A stretch of DNA of 64,000 nucleotides from Pseudocoprococcus catus (GCF_902381825.1 NZ_LR698973.1:1695358-1759357); one strand, 5' to 3'; shown: positions 7,806-17,677, numbered from the stretch's first letter. Notes: generated from the sequence alone by a model not told the origin. Made by a program: numbers and translations.

Positions 7806-8054
7806 TTTGAAGGCCGCCAGAGGACGGTTCACGTGACACAGACCGGTCATATGCCGGCTGTACTTGTCTTATCCGGCGGCAAAGAATGTATTTGTTCTTC
7901 GATTACAGTTTATGCACTTGATGGGATGTTTTATGCATACAAATAACTTGATTATCCTGAAAATAAATGGTAAAGTTGTACATGACATCATAAGATCAAA
8001 ATGGCGCGGAGTTTTTGACGCCTTTAAGTAAAAGAATATATAGGAGTAGATAAA

Positions 8055-9257
8055 ATGGGACAGGCAGTGGTTGTATTAAAAAAAGGTGAAGGCCGCACGT
8101 TGAAGGCCGGCGGTATGTGGGTCTATGACAATGAGATCGCATCGGTAACAGGCAGTTATGAAGATGGTGACATGGTCATCGTCAGGGATTTTGATGGTTT
8201 CCCAATGGGACGTGGATTTATCAATCGTCATTCCAAGATCAGGGTTCGTTTGATGACGCGTCATATAGAGCAGGAAATTGACCGTGAATTTTTAAAGGAA
8301 AGACTTCAGGCTGCATGGGATTATCGTAAGAAAGTAACAGATGTATCCAGCTGCAGGCTTGTGTTTGGAGAGGCAGATTTTCTGCCGGGCCTGGTAGTTG
8401 ATAAATTTTCAGATGTACTTGTGGTACAGGTGACAGCCCTGGGTATGGATCGAATGAAGCTTGAGATTGTCGATCTGTTGAAAGAGATTCTGATGGCAGA
8501 TGGCATTGAGATAAAGGGTGTGTATGAGAGAAGCGACGGTAAGTATCGTGATCAGGAGGGGATGGAGCGCATTAAAGATTTTATTGGTGAACCTTTTGAC
8601 ACAGATGTTCCGATTATGGAGAATGGTGTGCGATATATTGTTGATGTGAAGGATGGTCAGAAGACAGGCTTTTTCCTGGATCAGAAATACAATCGATTGG
8701 CAATTCAGAAATTATGCAGAGGGGCGAGAGTACTGGACTGCTTTACACATACAGGCTCCTTCGCATTAAATGCAGGGATTGCAGGTGCAGCGGAGGTTAC
8801 AGGTGTGGATGCATCGGAGTTGGCGGTGCATCAGGCAGAAGAGAATGCTGCTTTGAATCAGCTGCAGGATACCGTGCATTTTCAGTGTGCAGATGTTTTT
8901 AACCTGCTGCCGGAGTTGGAGAAGCAGGGGGAGAAATACGATGTTGTTATTTTGGATCCGCCGGCCTTTACGAAATCAAGAAATTCTGTTAAGCATGCGA
9001 TGAAAGGATACAGAGAGATTAACATGCGTGGTATGAAGCTGGTCAAAGACGGCGGATTTCTTGCCACATGTTCATGTTCGCATTTTATGACGTATGAGCT
9101 GTTTACAGAGATGCTGCATCAGGCGGCAAGAAGTGTACATAAGCGTCTACGTCAGATTGAATATCGCACACAGGCAGCAGATCACCCAATTTTATGGTCT
9201 GCAGATGAGTCTTATTATTTGAAATTTTACATTTTCCAGGTAGTGGATGAGAAATAG
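8055..9257 (+). CDS. Class I SAM-dependent rRNA methyltransferase (RlmI/YccW family)
   Basis: 400 residues, matching the family. An N-terminal PUA-like RNA-binding domain (about 1-75) precedes the methyltransferase fold. This holds GQKTGFFLDQKYNR, the SAM-binding segment VLDCFTHTGSFALNAG, the acidic VTGVDAS strand, and the catalytic-loop motif VVILDPPAFTKSR. Homologues methylate C5 of a cytosine in 23S rRNA (C1962 in E. coli), though the exact target here is inferred. The ribosome site is AGGAGTAGATAAA. It appears to be the first gene of a run leading through the folate genes to ppk, with a 9-base gap to folC. Confidence 0.88.
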   Translation: MGQAVVVLKKGEGRTLKAGGMWVYDNEIASVTGSYEDGDMVIVRDFDGFPMGRGFINRHSKIRVRLMTRHIEQEIDREFLKERLQAAWDYRKKVTDVSSCRLVFGEADFLPGLVVDKFSDVLVVQVTALGMDRMKLEIVDLLKEILMADGIEIKGVYERSDGKYRDQEGMERIKDFIGEPFDTDVPIMENGVRYIVDVKDGQKTGFFLDQKYNRLAIQKLCRGARVLDCFTHTGSFALNAGIAGAAEVTGVDASELAVHQAEENAALNQLQDTVHFQCADVFNLLPELEKQGEKYDVVILDPPAFTKSRNSVKHAMKGYREINMRGMKLVKDGGFLATCSCSHFMTYELFTEMLHQAARSVHKRLRQIEYRTQAADHPILWSADESYYLKFYIFQVVDEK

Positions 9258-9266
9258 AGGCCGGAC

Positions 9267-10619
9267 ATGAATTATGAGGAAGCAATAAGTTATATAGAAA
9301 CAGTGAGCTGCAGCGGAATTATGCCAGGGCTGGTGAGAATTCAGGCACTGCTGGAAAAAACGGGACATCCTGAAATGGACTGCAATGTGATTCATGTGGC
9401 CGGGACAAATGGAAAGGGGTCTGTATGCACCTATATTGCTTCTATACTAATGCAGGCCGGATATAAGGTCGGACGCTATGTTTCACCGACACTTTTTGAT
9501 TACAGAGAGCGTATTCAGGTCAACGGAGAATGGATATCCAGGAAGGATACGGCCTACTGGATGAGCCGGGTGCGGGAAGCCGATGAGCGGATGCAGTCAG
9601 AGGGGATAGAAGGCGCTTCTGCCTTTGAACTGGAAACGGTGATGGCTTTTTTGTACTTCAAAGCCATGGCATGTGACTTTGTTGTACTTGAGACAGGAAT
9701 GGGCGGAAGATTGGATGCGACCAATGTAGTGACAAAGCCGGTATTATCAGTTATTACATCCATTGGCATGGATCATATGCATTTTCTTGGAAATACGATT
9801 GAAGCGATCGCAGTTGAGAAGGGCGGTATTATTAAAGAGAAAAGACCGGTGGTGATTGGGGCCGGCAGGCAGAAGGCTGTTGACACCCTGATACGGATCA
9901 GCTTGGAAAGACAAAGTGAATATGCGGTAGTCGGGGCTGAAGATGTCCACATGACGTATGCGGATCTCTTCGGAGGCCAGCAGTTCGACTTTGGATCTTA
10001 TAAAGAGCTTCAGACCCGGATGGTCGGCAGGTGTCAGCCGTGGAATGCAGCGATTGCTGTAAAGGCGGTTGAGATGTTGGGCAAGATGACAGCAACGGAT
10101 TGTCCGGTACAGTTGGATGTCCTTCCAAAAGATGTGTTGAGTGAGCAGGTGGTCAGGAAAGGCATCGTATCTGCTTACTGGCAGGGACGGTTTGAGGTAA
10201 TGGAGAAAAATCCGTCACTGATAATTGATGGGGCCCATAATCCGGATGGTGTACAGAGCCTTGTGGATTCTATGAAAGCATATTTGTCAGATAAGCCTGT
10301 TATTCTTGTTATGGGTGTTTTTGCAGACAAAGATTACAGACAGATGCTTGAGATGGTTTCAGATTGTTCTGATACATTGATTGCTTTTAAACCGGATAAT
10401 CCAAGAGGACTTGCTGCCGAACAGCTTAAAGAGACAGCGGAGCCGTTTTTCAAGCGAACCTTAGCAGCGAAGAGCCAGGCGGAGGCCCTTGCAATTGCCA
10501 GGAAGATCGGAGAAGGTAATCATGCGATTGTATGTTTTGGTTCGTTATCGACAATGGCGGGGTGGTACCAATTAACAGGAAGGAAATCTTCAGATGAAGA
10601 ATATAGACAGAATTATTAA
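9267..10619 (+). CDS. folC: Folylpolyglutamate synthase / dihydrofolate synthase
   Basis: 450 residues, a Mur-ligase-family enzyme that adds glutamate to dihydropteroate and to folates with ATP. The P-loop is VAGTNGKGSVCTYIASIL (about residues 47-64). LETGMGGRLDATNVV, GMDHMHFLGNT and DGAHNPDGVQSL are the other family motifs, all intact. It sits in a folate operon: the downstream HD gene overlaps its 3' end by 26 bases, implying translational coupling, and folP and folBK follow. Confidence 0.95.
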   Translation: MNYEEAISYIETVSCSGIMPGLVRIQALLEKTGHPEMDCNVIHVAGTNGKGSVCTYIASILMQAGYKVGRYVSPTLFDYRERIQVNGEWISRKDTAYWMSRVREADERMQSEGIEGASAFELETVMAFLYFKAMACDFVVLETGMGGRLDATNVVTKPVLSVITSIGMDHMHFLGNTIEAIAVEKGGIIKEKRPVVIGAGRQKAVDTLIRISLERQSEYAVVGAEDVHMTYADLFGGQQFDFGSYKELQTRMVGRCQPWNAAIAVKAVEMLGKMTATDCPVQLDVLPKDVLSEQVVRKGIVSAYWQGRFEVMEKNPSLIIDGAHNPDGVQSLVDSMKAYLSDKPVILVMGVFADKDYRQMLEMVSDCSDTLIAFKPDNPRGLAAEQLKETAEPFFKRTLAAKSQAEALAIARKIGEGNHAIVCFGSLSTMAGWYQLTGRKSSDEEYRQNY

Positions 10620-11076
10620 TCATCCGCTTTTTATCATGTCCATGAAGAAGATTCATGACTATGAAATTGACCGGGTATTTTGCTGCCATGGAATTGAACA
10701 CAGTCTTGATGTGGCCAGAGTGGCATATATTACAAATCTGGAGCAGAATCTTGGCTTTCAGAAGGAAATGATCTATGCTGCTGCGCTGCTGCATGATATC
10801 GGAAGATGGCGACAGTATGAGAAGAATATACCTCATGAGGAGGCCGGTGCGGCCCTTGCAGCAGATATCCTGGAAGACACCGCTTTCAGTAAGGAAGCGA
10901 TAGGGCAGATCTTGGCGGCTATCGGCAGTCATAGAGAGAAAATGGAAATGGAAACAGACAGATTTGCATATTTACTTTATGAGTCTGATAAAAAATCCAG
11001 AACATGTTGGCTTTGTGAGGCACAGGACACGTGTTACTGGCCGGAGACACAGAAAAACAGGACAGTCAGCAACTGA
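10594..11076 (+). CDS. HD-domain phosphohydrolase in the folate operon
   Basis: 160 residues. The HD metal-binding pattern is HGIEHS, then ALLHDIGRW, SHR and finally ESDKKSR, so a His...HD...Asp set is present. The C-terminus holds a cysteine cluster CWLCEAQDTCYW. The start has AAGGAAATC upstream and lies inside the end of folC. Small HD proteins hydrolyse phosphate esters of nucleotides and related compounds. The setting between folC and folP suggests a role in pterin or folate metabolism, for instance removal of phosphate from dihydroneopterin triphosphate, for which no other enzyme is visible here. That role is inference. Confidence 0.8.
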   Translation: MKNIDRIINHPLFIMSMKKIHDYEIDRVFCCHGIEHSLDVARVAYITNLEQNLGFQKEMIYAAALLHDIGRWRQYEKNIPHEEAGAALAADILEDTAFSKEAIGQILAAIGSHREKMEMETDRFAYLLYESDKKSRTCWLCEAQDTCYWPETQKNRTVSN

Positions 11077-11089
11077 CAGGAGGCAGAAA

Positions 11090-11899
11090 ATGCAGATAGG
11101 CAATAAAATATTTGATACAGAGCATCATACGGCTGTGATGGCCATTTTAAATGTAACACCGGATTCTTTTTCGGATGGCGGCAGCTACAAAAATATGGAT
11201 GATATCAGACGTCGTGTCAGCCAGATGATCGAGGAAGGCGCGGAAATTATCGATATTGGCGGAGAATCCACAAGACAGGGACATATTCAGATTTCTGACG
11301 AAGAAGAGATCTGCAGAGTTGCACCGGTTGTGGCATGTCTCAAGAAAGAATTTGATATTCCGCTTTCGGTGGATACTTACAAATCGGCAGTGGCAGAAGC
11401 AGCTATTCAGGCCGGATGTGATCTGATCAATGATATATGGGGACTTCAATATGATGAAAAGATGGCGGGGCTTATCGCGGATGCAGGCGTTTCCTGCTGT
11501 CTGATGCATAACAGGGAAAAGGTCGACTACAGAGATTTCCTGCCGGATTGCATGGCAGATATGAGAAAGATTATCGAGACAGCCAAAGTGGCAGGGATAG
11601 CAGAGGACAAAATGATTCTGGATCCTGGTGTTGGATTTGGTAAAACGCTGGAACAGAATCTGATGGTTATGAAACATTTGAATGATTTTAATCAGTTTGG
11701 CTATCCGGTACTTCTTGGTACTTCAAGGAAGTCTATGATTGGCCTGACCCTTGATTTGCCGGTGGATCAGAGAGTGGAGGGAACAATTACAACTTCCGTG
11801 TGGGCTGTGCAGGCACACTATGGCTTCGTGCGTGTGCATGATGTAGCGGCTAATTATCGTGCTGTACGGATGGCCGAAGCAATTATGAATGCACAATAG
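11090..11899 (+). CDS. folP: Dihydropteroate synthase
   Basis: 269 residues from the ATG with CAGGAGGCAGAAA upstream; an in-frame extension from 10964 overlaps the HD gene and is not protein-like. The enzyme condenses 6-hydroxymethyl-dihydropterin pyrophosphate with p-aminobenzoate. TIM-barrel motifs are present: ILNVTPDSFSDGG near the N-terminus, GGESTRQG, LINDIWG, LDPGVGFGKTLEQN and GTSRKSMIG. It is the sulfonamide target of the pathway. The gap to the HD gene is 13 bases and the gap to folBK is 50. Confidence 0.96.
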   Translation: MQIGNKIFDTEHHTAVMAILNVTPDSFSDGGSYKNMDDIRRRVSQMIEEGAEIIDIGGESTRQGHIQISDEEEICRVAPVVACLKKEFDIPLSVDTYKSAVAEAAIQAGCDLINDIWGLQYDEKMAGLIADAGVSCCLMHNREKVDYRDFLPDCMADMRKIIETAKVAGIAEDKMILDPGVGFGKTLEQNLMVMKHLNDFNQFGYPVLLGTSRKSMIGLTLDLPVDQRVEGTITTSVWAVQAHYGFVRVHDVAANYRAVRMAEAIMNAQ

Positions 11900-11949
11900 A
11901 GATACGGAATAAGCAGATGTTTTTCAAAGGTTGAAAGGGGCCCTGCATT

Positions 11950-12774
11950 TTGGATAAGATATGTATACGTAGATTGGAAGTATATGCCCATCATGGTGTT
12001 TATGAAGAAGAGAAACGACTGGGACAGAAGTTCTATATTACAGTAGAGATGGAACTGGATACAAGAGCAGCAGGTATCAGCGATGATCTTCAGGCATCCG
12101 TCAATTACGGGGAAGTTTGCCTGGGAATTGTGGAATGGACGAAGAGCCACAGAAGAAAGCTGATTGAAGCGGCAGCAGAGGATATTGCACATTACCTGCT
12201 TGTTCAGTATCCGATGGTCAGAAAGGTGACGGTTGAACTTGAGAAGCCGGGAGCACCGGTTCCCTATGCATTTGATACGGTTCTGGTACATATTGAGAGA
12301 AGCAGACATCAGGCTTTCCTTGGTATCGGCAGCAATCTGGGGGATCGTCAGATGAACCTTGCGGCAGCAATCCGGCTTCTGGAGGCAGTGCCGGACATAC
12401 AGGTGACAAAGCGTTCGCCACTTTATGAGACAGCACCTTACGGATATACGGATCAGCCGCCGTTTCTGAATGGCTGTATTGGCATAGAGACGCTGTATAC
12501 ACCGGAAGAGTTATTGAGGGTGCTGCATGAAATAGAGCATAAGCTGGGCAGAAAACGTGAAATTCACTGGGGACCAAGACCCCTTGATCTGGACATACTT
12601 TTTTATGATGATCTGATACTGGATACCCCGGATCTGCATATTCCACATGCAGATATGGCTAACAGAGAATTTGTTCTGCAGCCGTTATCGGATATTGCCG
12701 GAGATTTCAGACATCCGGTTATAAATGAGACAGTGGATGCACTGCTTGCGGCATTAAAAAAGCAAAGCAAATAA
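11950..12774 (+). CDS. folBK: Dihydroneopterin aldolase / HPPK fusion
   Basis: 274 residues from a TTG start preceded by GAAAGGGG. The N-terminal ~118 residues are dihydroneopterin aldolase (RLEVYAHHGVYEEEKRLGQ, then SVNYGEV and EAAAEDIA). The rest is 6-hydroxymethyl-dihydropterin pyrophosphokinase (FLGIGSNLGDRQMNL, then GPRPLDLDILFYDD and HADMANREFVLQPL). The two activities are successive steps, making the substrate that FolP uses. Fused FolB-FolK is common in Clostridia. Confidence 0.94.
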   Translation: MDKICIRRLEVYAHHGVYEEEKRLGQKFYITVEMELDTRAAGISDDLQASVNYGEVCLGIVEWTKSHRRKLIEAAAEDIAHYLLVQYPMVRKVTVELEKPGAPVPYAFDTVLVHIERSRHQAFLGIGSNLGDRQMNLAAAIRLLEAVPDIQVTKRSPLYETAPYGYTDQPPFLNGCIGIETLYTPEELLRVLHEIEHKLGRKREIHWGPRPLDLDILFYDDLILDTPDLHIPHADMANREFVLQPLSDIAGDFRHPVINETVDALLAALKKQSK

Positions 12775-12804
12775 TTACAGTTGAATGAGACAGGGGATGA
12801 ACAG

Positions 12805-13944
12805 ATGGATTTAGGCGTACTAAGAGATCAGATCGATGATATTGACAAACAGATCATCCGTCTTTTTGAAGAAAGAATGGATGTAGCAGAACAGGTGGCA
12901 CGTTATAAGATTGGCTGTGGAAAGCCGGTGTATGATCCGGTGAGGGAACGCAGCAAGATTGAAAGAGCCAAAGATATGGCAACAAGCAGTTTCAACGCCC
13001 GGGGTGTGGAAACATTATTTAATCAGTTGATGGCCATCAGCCGTGTGCGTCAGTATGAGCTGGTGGCTGAGGCCCATCAGGACAATTTCGGCTTTGAGGA
13101 ATGCAACGGTGACCATGCAGGGGCAAAGGTTGCCTTCCAGGGGGTAGAGGGCGCTTACGGTCATCAGGCGACACTTGGGTATTTTGGCAAGGATGTGGAC
13201 TGCTATCATGTGAAGACATTTGAGGATGTTATGAAGGAAGTGCATGAGGGGCGTGCTGATTATGGTGTGCTGCCTGTGGAAAATTCGTCAACGGGTATTA
13301 TTACAGATGTCTATGATCTGATGCATCTGTATGATAACTATATTGTAGGTGAGTATGTTGTGAAGGTTGAACATGCACTGCTAGGCCTTCCGGGAACGGA
13401 AATTGACCAGATCAAGACGGTTTATTCTCACCCGCAGGGGCTGCTTCAGTGTAGCAGATTTCTTGATGAAAAACCGGAATGGGAACAGGTAAGTCTGCAG
13501 AATACAGCAGTCAGTGCAAAAAAAGTCCTCGTTGAGCAGGACAGAACCCAGGCGGCCATCGCATCACCGGCAGCGGCAGCCATTTATACATTATCTGTAT
13601 TAAAAGAAAAGATCAGTGATAATGACAATAATTCCACACGTTTTATCATTATTCGTCACAAGAAAGAATATGTCAAAGGTGCGGACGGTATCAGTATTTC
13701 TTTTGAACTGGCGAATGCCCATGAGACCGGAAGTCTGTATCATGCCCTTGGATTTATTATTTATAATAGTCTGAATATGACAAAAATTGAATCAAGACCA
13801 ATCCAGGGGGACAAATGGCGTTATCGTTTCTTTATTGATTTTGACGGCAATATTGGTGAGGCCCCTGTTCAGGATGCATTAAGAGGAATGGCACAGGAGA
13901 CCATTAATTTCAAGATACTTGGCAATTATATTCAGGTTGAATAA
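12805..13944 (+). CDS. pheA: Bifunctional chorismate mutase / prephenate dehydratase
   Basis: 379 residues from the ATG preceded by AGGGGATGAACAG; a TTG at 12781 lacks a ribosome site. The N-terminal ~85 residues are AroQ-type chorismate mutase (LRDQIDDIDKQIIRLFEERM). The dehydratase domain holds GVEGAYGHQA, GVLPVENSSTG and NNSTRFIII, including the TRF motif. The C-terminal ACT domain (GSLYHALG, ESRPIQGDKWRYRFFIDFDG) binds phenylalanine for feedback inhibition. It converts chorismate to phenylpyruvate. It is the fifth-from-last step in a tight co-directional run, 30 bases after folBK and 11 before ppx; both folate and phenylalanine draw on chorismate. Confidence 0.95.
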   Translation: MDLGVLRDQIDDIDKQIIRLFEERMDVAEQVARYKIGCGKPVYDPVRERSKIERAKDMATSSFNARGVETLFNQLMAISRVRQYELVAEAHQDNFGFEECNGDHAGAKVAFQGVEGAYGHQATLGYFGKDVDCYHVKTFEDVMKEVHEGRADYGVLPVENSSTGIITDVYDLMHLYDNYIVGEYVVKVEHALLGLPGTEIDQIKTVYSHPQGLLQCSRFLDEKPEWEQVSLQNTAVSAKKVLVEQDRTQAAIASPAAAAIYTLSVLKEKISDNDNNSTRFIIIRHKKEYVKGADGISISFELANAHETGSLYHALGFIIYNSLNMTKIESRPIQGDKWRYRFFIDFDGNIGEAPVQDALRGMAQETINFKILGNYIQVE

Positions 13945-13955
13945 GGGGGATTGGC

Positions 13956-15491
13956 ATGACGTACAAAACCTTTGCCGCTATTAATGTGGGGTCCGGAGAA
14001 GTTAGTATGAAGATCTATGAGATCTCCCCCAAAACAGGAATTCGGGAAATTGACTATGTTCGTTATTATATCGAACTTGGAAGTGATACTTATACAAAAG
14101 GTTATATTGAATACGATCTTGTCAGGGAATTGTGTGATGTCCTGGAGGGCTTTTCCACCAAAATGGAAGAGTACAGGGTTGACAGTTATCTGGCCCTCGG
14201 CAGCAGTGCACTGATTGAGGCCAGCAATTGTGAATTGATCGTGGATCAGATCCGTGTGCGTACAGGTTTGAAAGTAGAGACTATTGACAATGCGCAGCAG
14301 CGTTTTCTGCTGTTGAAATCTGTGGCCCGCGGGATGAGAAATTTTGAACAGCTGATTGATGATGGTGCAGCGATTGTCGATATGGGCTCGGGAAGTCTGC
14401 AGATTACGATTTATGATGAGGGCAGACTGATCTATACGCAGAACCTGAAGCTTGGATCGCTTCGAATCAGAGAGATTCTGGCAGACCTGGAGGGACAGAC
14501 GGATAATTTTGTCAACGTCATGGAAGATTATATCGGCAATTATATCGATACATTTTCAAGACTGTTTATGCATGAGCGCAAAGTGCGCCATATTATTGCA
14601 GTTGGAGAAGAGATGGAATCCATTGTCAAGATCATCGGCAGTGACGGCAGGAAAAACCATATGGAACGGCATGCTTTTGATGCGGTATGCGGAAGTGTGC
14701 TGGCAGCAGGTGAAGAAGAGTTGTCAGCAAAGTACAGTATTCCTTATGAGCTTGCAACCGTCCTGAAACCGGCAATCATTGTTTACAAAAAGATTATTGA
14801 GATCTCAGGTGCAGAGAAGATATGGGCGGCAGGCTGTGATCTGTGTGACGGTATGATCGTGGATTATGCGGAAAGGCAGGAACAGATTGAACCGGCGCAT
14901 TATTTTGCTGAAGATATTATTTCTTATGCAAGGACAGTGGCAGCCCGATATGAGAGCAACAAAGAGCATACGGAGAATGTCGAAAAAACAGCCCTGGCAA
15001 TATTTGACGGCATCAAAAAGAGAGCAGGACTGGATCAGCGCGATGGCATTCTTCTGCAGATGGCCTGTATTCTTCATGACTGCGGCAAGTATGTCAATAT
15101 GCTTGGTGGTACAGATTACAGCTGCGCTATTGTTCGTGCGACAGAATTTGTCGGATTGTCGGAACAGGAGAAGAGTATTATTGCTGATACGATCAAATAC
15201 AATGCATGGCATTATGTGCCGAAGCTGTCTGAATTGAAAGCACCGCTCAACAGAAAAAATTATATTCGCATGCTGAAGCTGGCTGCCATTCTGAGACTGG
15301 CAAATGGTATGGACAGAAGTCACAGACAGAAGATCCGAAAAGTCACAACAACTTTCAAAGAAAAGGAACTGATCATCCGTGCAGATACGATTTATGATAT
15401 TACCCTTGAACAAAGTACAATAGAGAATAAGAGTCATTTCTTCGAAGAAATTTATGGATTTAAGCCTGTGTTGAGAATGAAGAGGAGGTAA
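13956..15491 (+). CDS. ppx: Ppx/GppA-type exopolyphosphatase with C-terminal HD domain
   Basis: 511 residues. The N-terminal ASKHA fold begins with a family-type AAINVGSGEVSMKIYE segment and contains AAIVDMGSGSLQITIYD. A C-terminal HD domain (ILHDCGKYVNML) follows, as in long Ppx proteins. These enzymes remove terminal phosphate from polyphosphate, and some also hydrolyse pppGpp. The gene ends 4 bases before ppk, so synthesis and breakdown of polyphosphate are coupled in one operon. Confidence 0.88.
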   Translation: MTYKTFAAINVGSGEVSMKIYEISPKTGIREIDYVRYYIELGSDTYTKGYIEYDLVRELCDVLEGFSTKMEEYRVDSYLALGSSALIEASNCELIVDQIRVRTGLKVETIDNAQQRFLLLKSVARGMRNFEQLIDDGAAIVDMGSGSLQITIYDEGRLIYTQNLKLGSLRIREILADLEGQTDNFVNVMEDYIGNYIDTFSRLFMHERKVRHIIAVGEEMESIVKIIGSDGRKNHMERHAFDAVCGSVLAAGEEELSAKYSIPYELATVLKPAIIVYKKIIEISGAEKIWAAGCDLCDGMIVDYAERQEQIEPAHYFAEDIISYARTVAARYESNKEHTENVEKTALAIFDGIKKRAGLDQRDGILLQMACILHDCGKYVNMLGGTDYSCAIVRATEFVGLSEQEKSIIADTIKYNAWHYVPKLSELKAPLNRKNYIRMLKLAAILRLANGMDRSHRQKIRKVTTTFKEKELIIRADTIYDITLEQSTIENKSHFFEEIYGFKPVLRMKRR

Positions 15492-15495
15492 GGTC

Positions 15496-17628
15496 ATGAG
15501 CAATCAATTTGAACAGCCGGAGAATTATAGGAATCGTGAACTCAGCTGGTTGGAGTTTGATTACAGAGTGCTGAGTGAAGCCAGAGACAAAAGCCTGCCG
15601 CTTTTTGAAAGATTGAAGTTTTTAAGTATTACAGCTTCCAATCTGGATGAGTTTTTTATGATCCGTGTGGCTTCATTGAAGGACATGGTTCACGCGGGGT
15701 ATACAAAACCGGACATAGCCGGCATGAAGCCCCAGGAGCAGCTGAAGCACATCAGCAAAAAGACACATGAGCTGGTGGGGGTTCAGTACAGCACATATAA
15801 CCGTTCTTTTTTGCCGGCACTCAGACAGAACCATATGGTGATTATTGACCAGTTTGAGGATCTGAGTCCGAAACAGGCAGAATTTGTTGACGAATATTTT
15901 ATGCGTGATGTGTATCCGGTGCTTACTCCGATGGCTGTTGATTCGTCGAGACCTTTTCCGCTGATCCGCAATAAAACACTGAATATCGGTGCACTGATCA
16001 GGGATGAACAGCAGAAAGGGGAATATGATTTTGCTACGGTCCAGGTGCCGAATGTTCTGCCAAGGATTGTTATGATCCCATCTGAAAATGATGAAGATAC
16101 AACGGTTATTCTTCTTGAACAGATTATAGAGAAAAATATCCAGAAATTGTTTCTAAATTATGAAGTGATCTGTGCGCATCCATACAGAATTATGCGTAAT
16201 GCGGATTTGTCTATTGATGAAGAAGACGCGGCGGATCTTCTGAAAGAAATTCAGAGGCAGCTGAAGATGCGTCAATGGGGCGAAGTTATCCGTCTGGAAG
16301 CAGAAGAAAATATGGACAGGCGGTTATTAAAAATCCTCAAAAAGGAATTAGATGTGGCAGAAGAAGCGATTTATCGTATCGGAGGGCCGCTGGATCTGAC
16401 ATTTTTGATGAAAGTCAGCGGTTTTGAAGGGTTTGATCACCTTAGATACAGCAAATATATACCACAGCCTGTGAAAGGGATGAATACGGAAGAGGACATA
16501 TTTACCCAGATCCGCAGGAAGGATATTCTCCTGCACCATCCGTATCAGACATTTACGCCGGTTATTGAGTTCGTCCGCCAGGCAGCTAAGGATCCGGATG
16601 TTCTGGCTATCAAACAGACGCTTTACCGCGTCAGCGGCAATTCACCGATCATTGCATCGCTGGCAGCAGCAGCGGAGAACGGCAAGCAGGTAACGGTCCT
16701 TGTGGAGCTGAAAGCCCGTTTTGATGAGGAGAATAATATCCTGTGGGCAAAGATGCTGGAGAAGGCCGGATGCCATGTTATTTACGGTCTGAGGGGCCTG
16801 AAGACTCATAGTAAGATCACCCTGGTCGTCCGGAGAGATGAGGATGGTATCAGACGATATGTGCATCTCGGTACCGGCAATTATAATGACCAGACAGCGA
16901 AGCTGTATACAGACATGGGATTGCTTACTTGTTCTAAACCAATCGGAGAGGATGCGACAGCGGTCTTTAATATGCTGTCCGGCTATTCAGAGCCTCCGTA
17001 TTGGAATAAACTGGTCGTTGCACCTATCTGGCTGAGAGATCGGTTCCTGAAGCTGATAGACAGGGAAACTGAACACGCAAGGCAGGGCAAACCAGCAAGG
17101 ATTATTGCGAAAATGAATTCATTGTGTGATAAGAAGATTATTGCGGCTCTTTATGAGGCCTCCTGCGCAGGCGTTGAAATCCAATTGATCATCAGGGGGA
17201 TCTGCTGCCTGAAGGCCGGAATTCCGGGACTCAGTGAAAATATCCATGTGCGTTCCATTGTGGGGAATTTTCTGGAGCACAGCAGAATCTTTTATTGTTA
17301 TAATGATGGCTGGGAAGATATTTACATGGGAAGTGCCGACTGGATGCCTAGAAACCTTGATAAGCGGGTAGAAATCATGTTCCCGGTGGAAGACGAGGAG
17401 TGCAAAAAGGCTGTGAAGCATATTCTCAGCGTCCAGCTGGCAGACAATGTCAAGGCACATATTCTCCAGTTGGACGGCAGCTACAGCAAAATTGACAAGC
17501 GCGGCAAAGTACTTGTTAATTCTCAGGAGTATTTCTGCAAGGAGGCTGTTGGGGAAGCAAAGGGCATGGAAGAGGAAAGTGTTCAAATTCGAAGAGTATT
17601 TGAACCGTTGCTGCATGTAGATGAATAG
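15496..17628 (+). CDS. ppk: Polyphosphate kinase 1
   Basis: 710 residues, full length. The N-terminus reads YRNRELSWLEFDYRVLSEA and ITASNLDEFFMIR, standard for Ppk1. The catalytic half has the phospholipase-D-like histidine segments HLGTGNYNDQTAKLYTD and VGNFLEHSRIFYCYN. It makes long-chain polyphosphate reversibly from ATP and usually associates with the membrane. It is the last gene of a run of eight starting at 8055. No strong plus-strand terminator follows; the convergent hairpin at 17678-17720 may serve. Confidence 0.95.
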   Translation: MSNQFEQPENYRNRELSWLEFDYRVLSEARDKSLPLFERLKFLSITASNLDEFFMIRVASLKDMVHAGYTKPDIAGMKPQEQLKHISKKTHELVGVQYSTYNRSFLPALRQNHMVIIDQFEDLSPKQAEFVDEYFMRDVYPVLTPMAVDSSRPFPLIRNKTLNIGALIRDEQQKGEYDFATVQVPNVLPRIVMIPSENDEDTTVILLEQIIEKNIQKLFLNYEVICAHPYRIMRNADLSIDEEDAADLLKEIQRQLKMRQWGEVIRLEAEENMDRRLLKILKKELDVAEEAIYRIGGPLDLTFLMKVSGFEGFDHLRYSKYIPQPVKGMNTEEDIFTQIRRKDILLHHPYQTFTPVIEFVRQAAKDPDVLAIKQTLYRVSGNSPIIASLAAAAENGKQVTVLVELKARFDEENNILWAKMLEKAGCHVIYGLRGLKTHSKITLVVRRDEDGIRRYVHLGTGNYNDQTAKLYTDMGLLTCSKPIGEDATAVFNMLSGYSEPPYWNKLVVAPIWLRDRFLKLIDRETEHARQGKPARIIAKMNSLCDKKIIAALYEASCAGVEIQLIIRGICCLKAGIPGLSENIHVRSIVGNFLEHSRIFYCYNDGWEDIYMGSADWMPRNLDKRVEIMFPVEDEECKKAVKHILSVQLADNVKAHILQLDGSYSKIDKRGKVLVNSQEYFCKEAVGEAKGMEEESVQIRRVFEPLLHVDE

Positions 17629-17677
17629 ATCGCAGTGAGAAAAATCGGCAGGCATAAAACAGCTGGATGACGGACAT

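Noticed and set aside
7788..7952. 54-codon plus-strand reading frame with AAGGAG upstream, after the LysR gene
   Set aside because: Its first codons lie within the LysR terminator hairpin and T-run, and its sequence has no recognisable features.
14805..15503. Long minus-strand open frame (232 codons) opposite ppx
   Set aside because: The plus-strand frame carries Ppx/GppA and HD motifs; the minus frame is its shadow.
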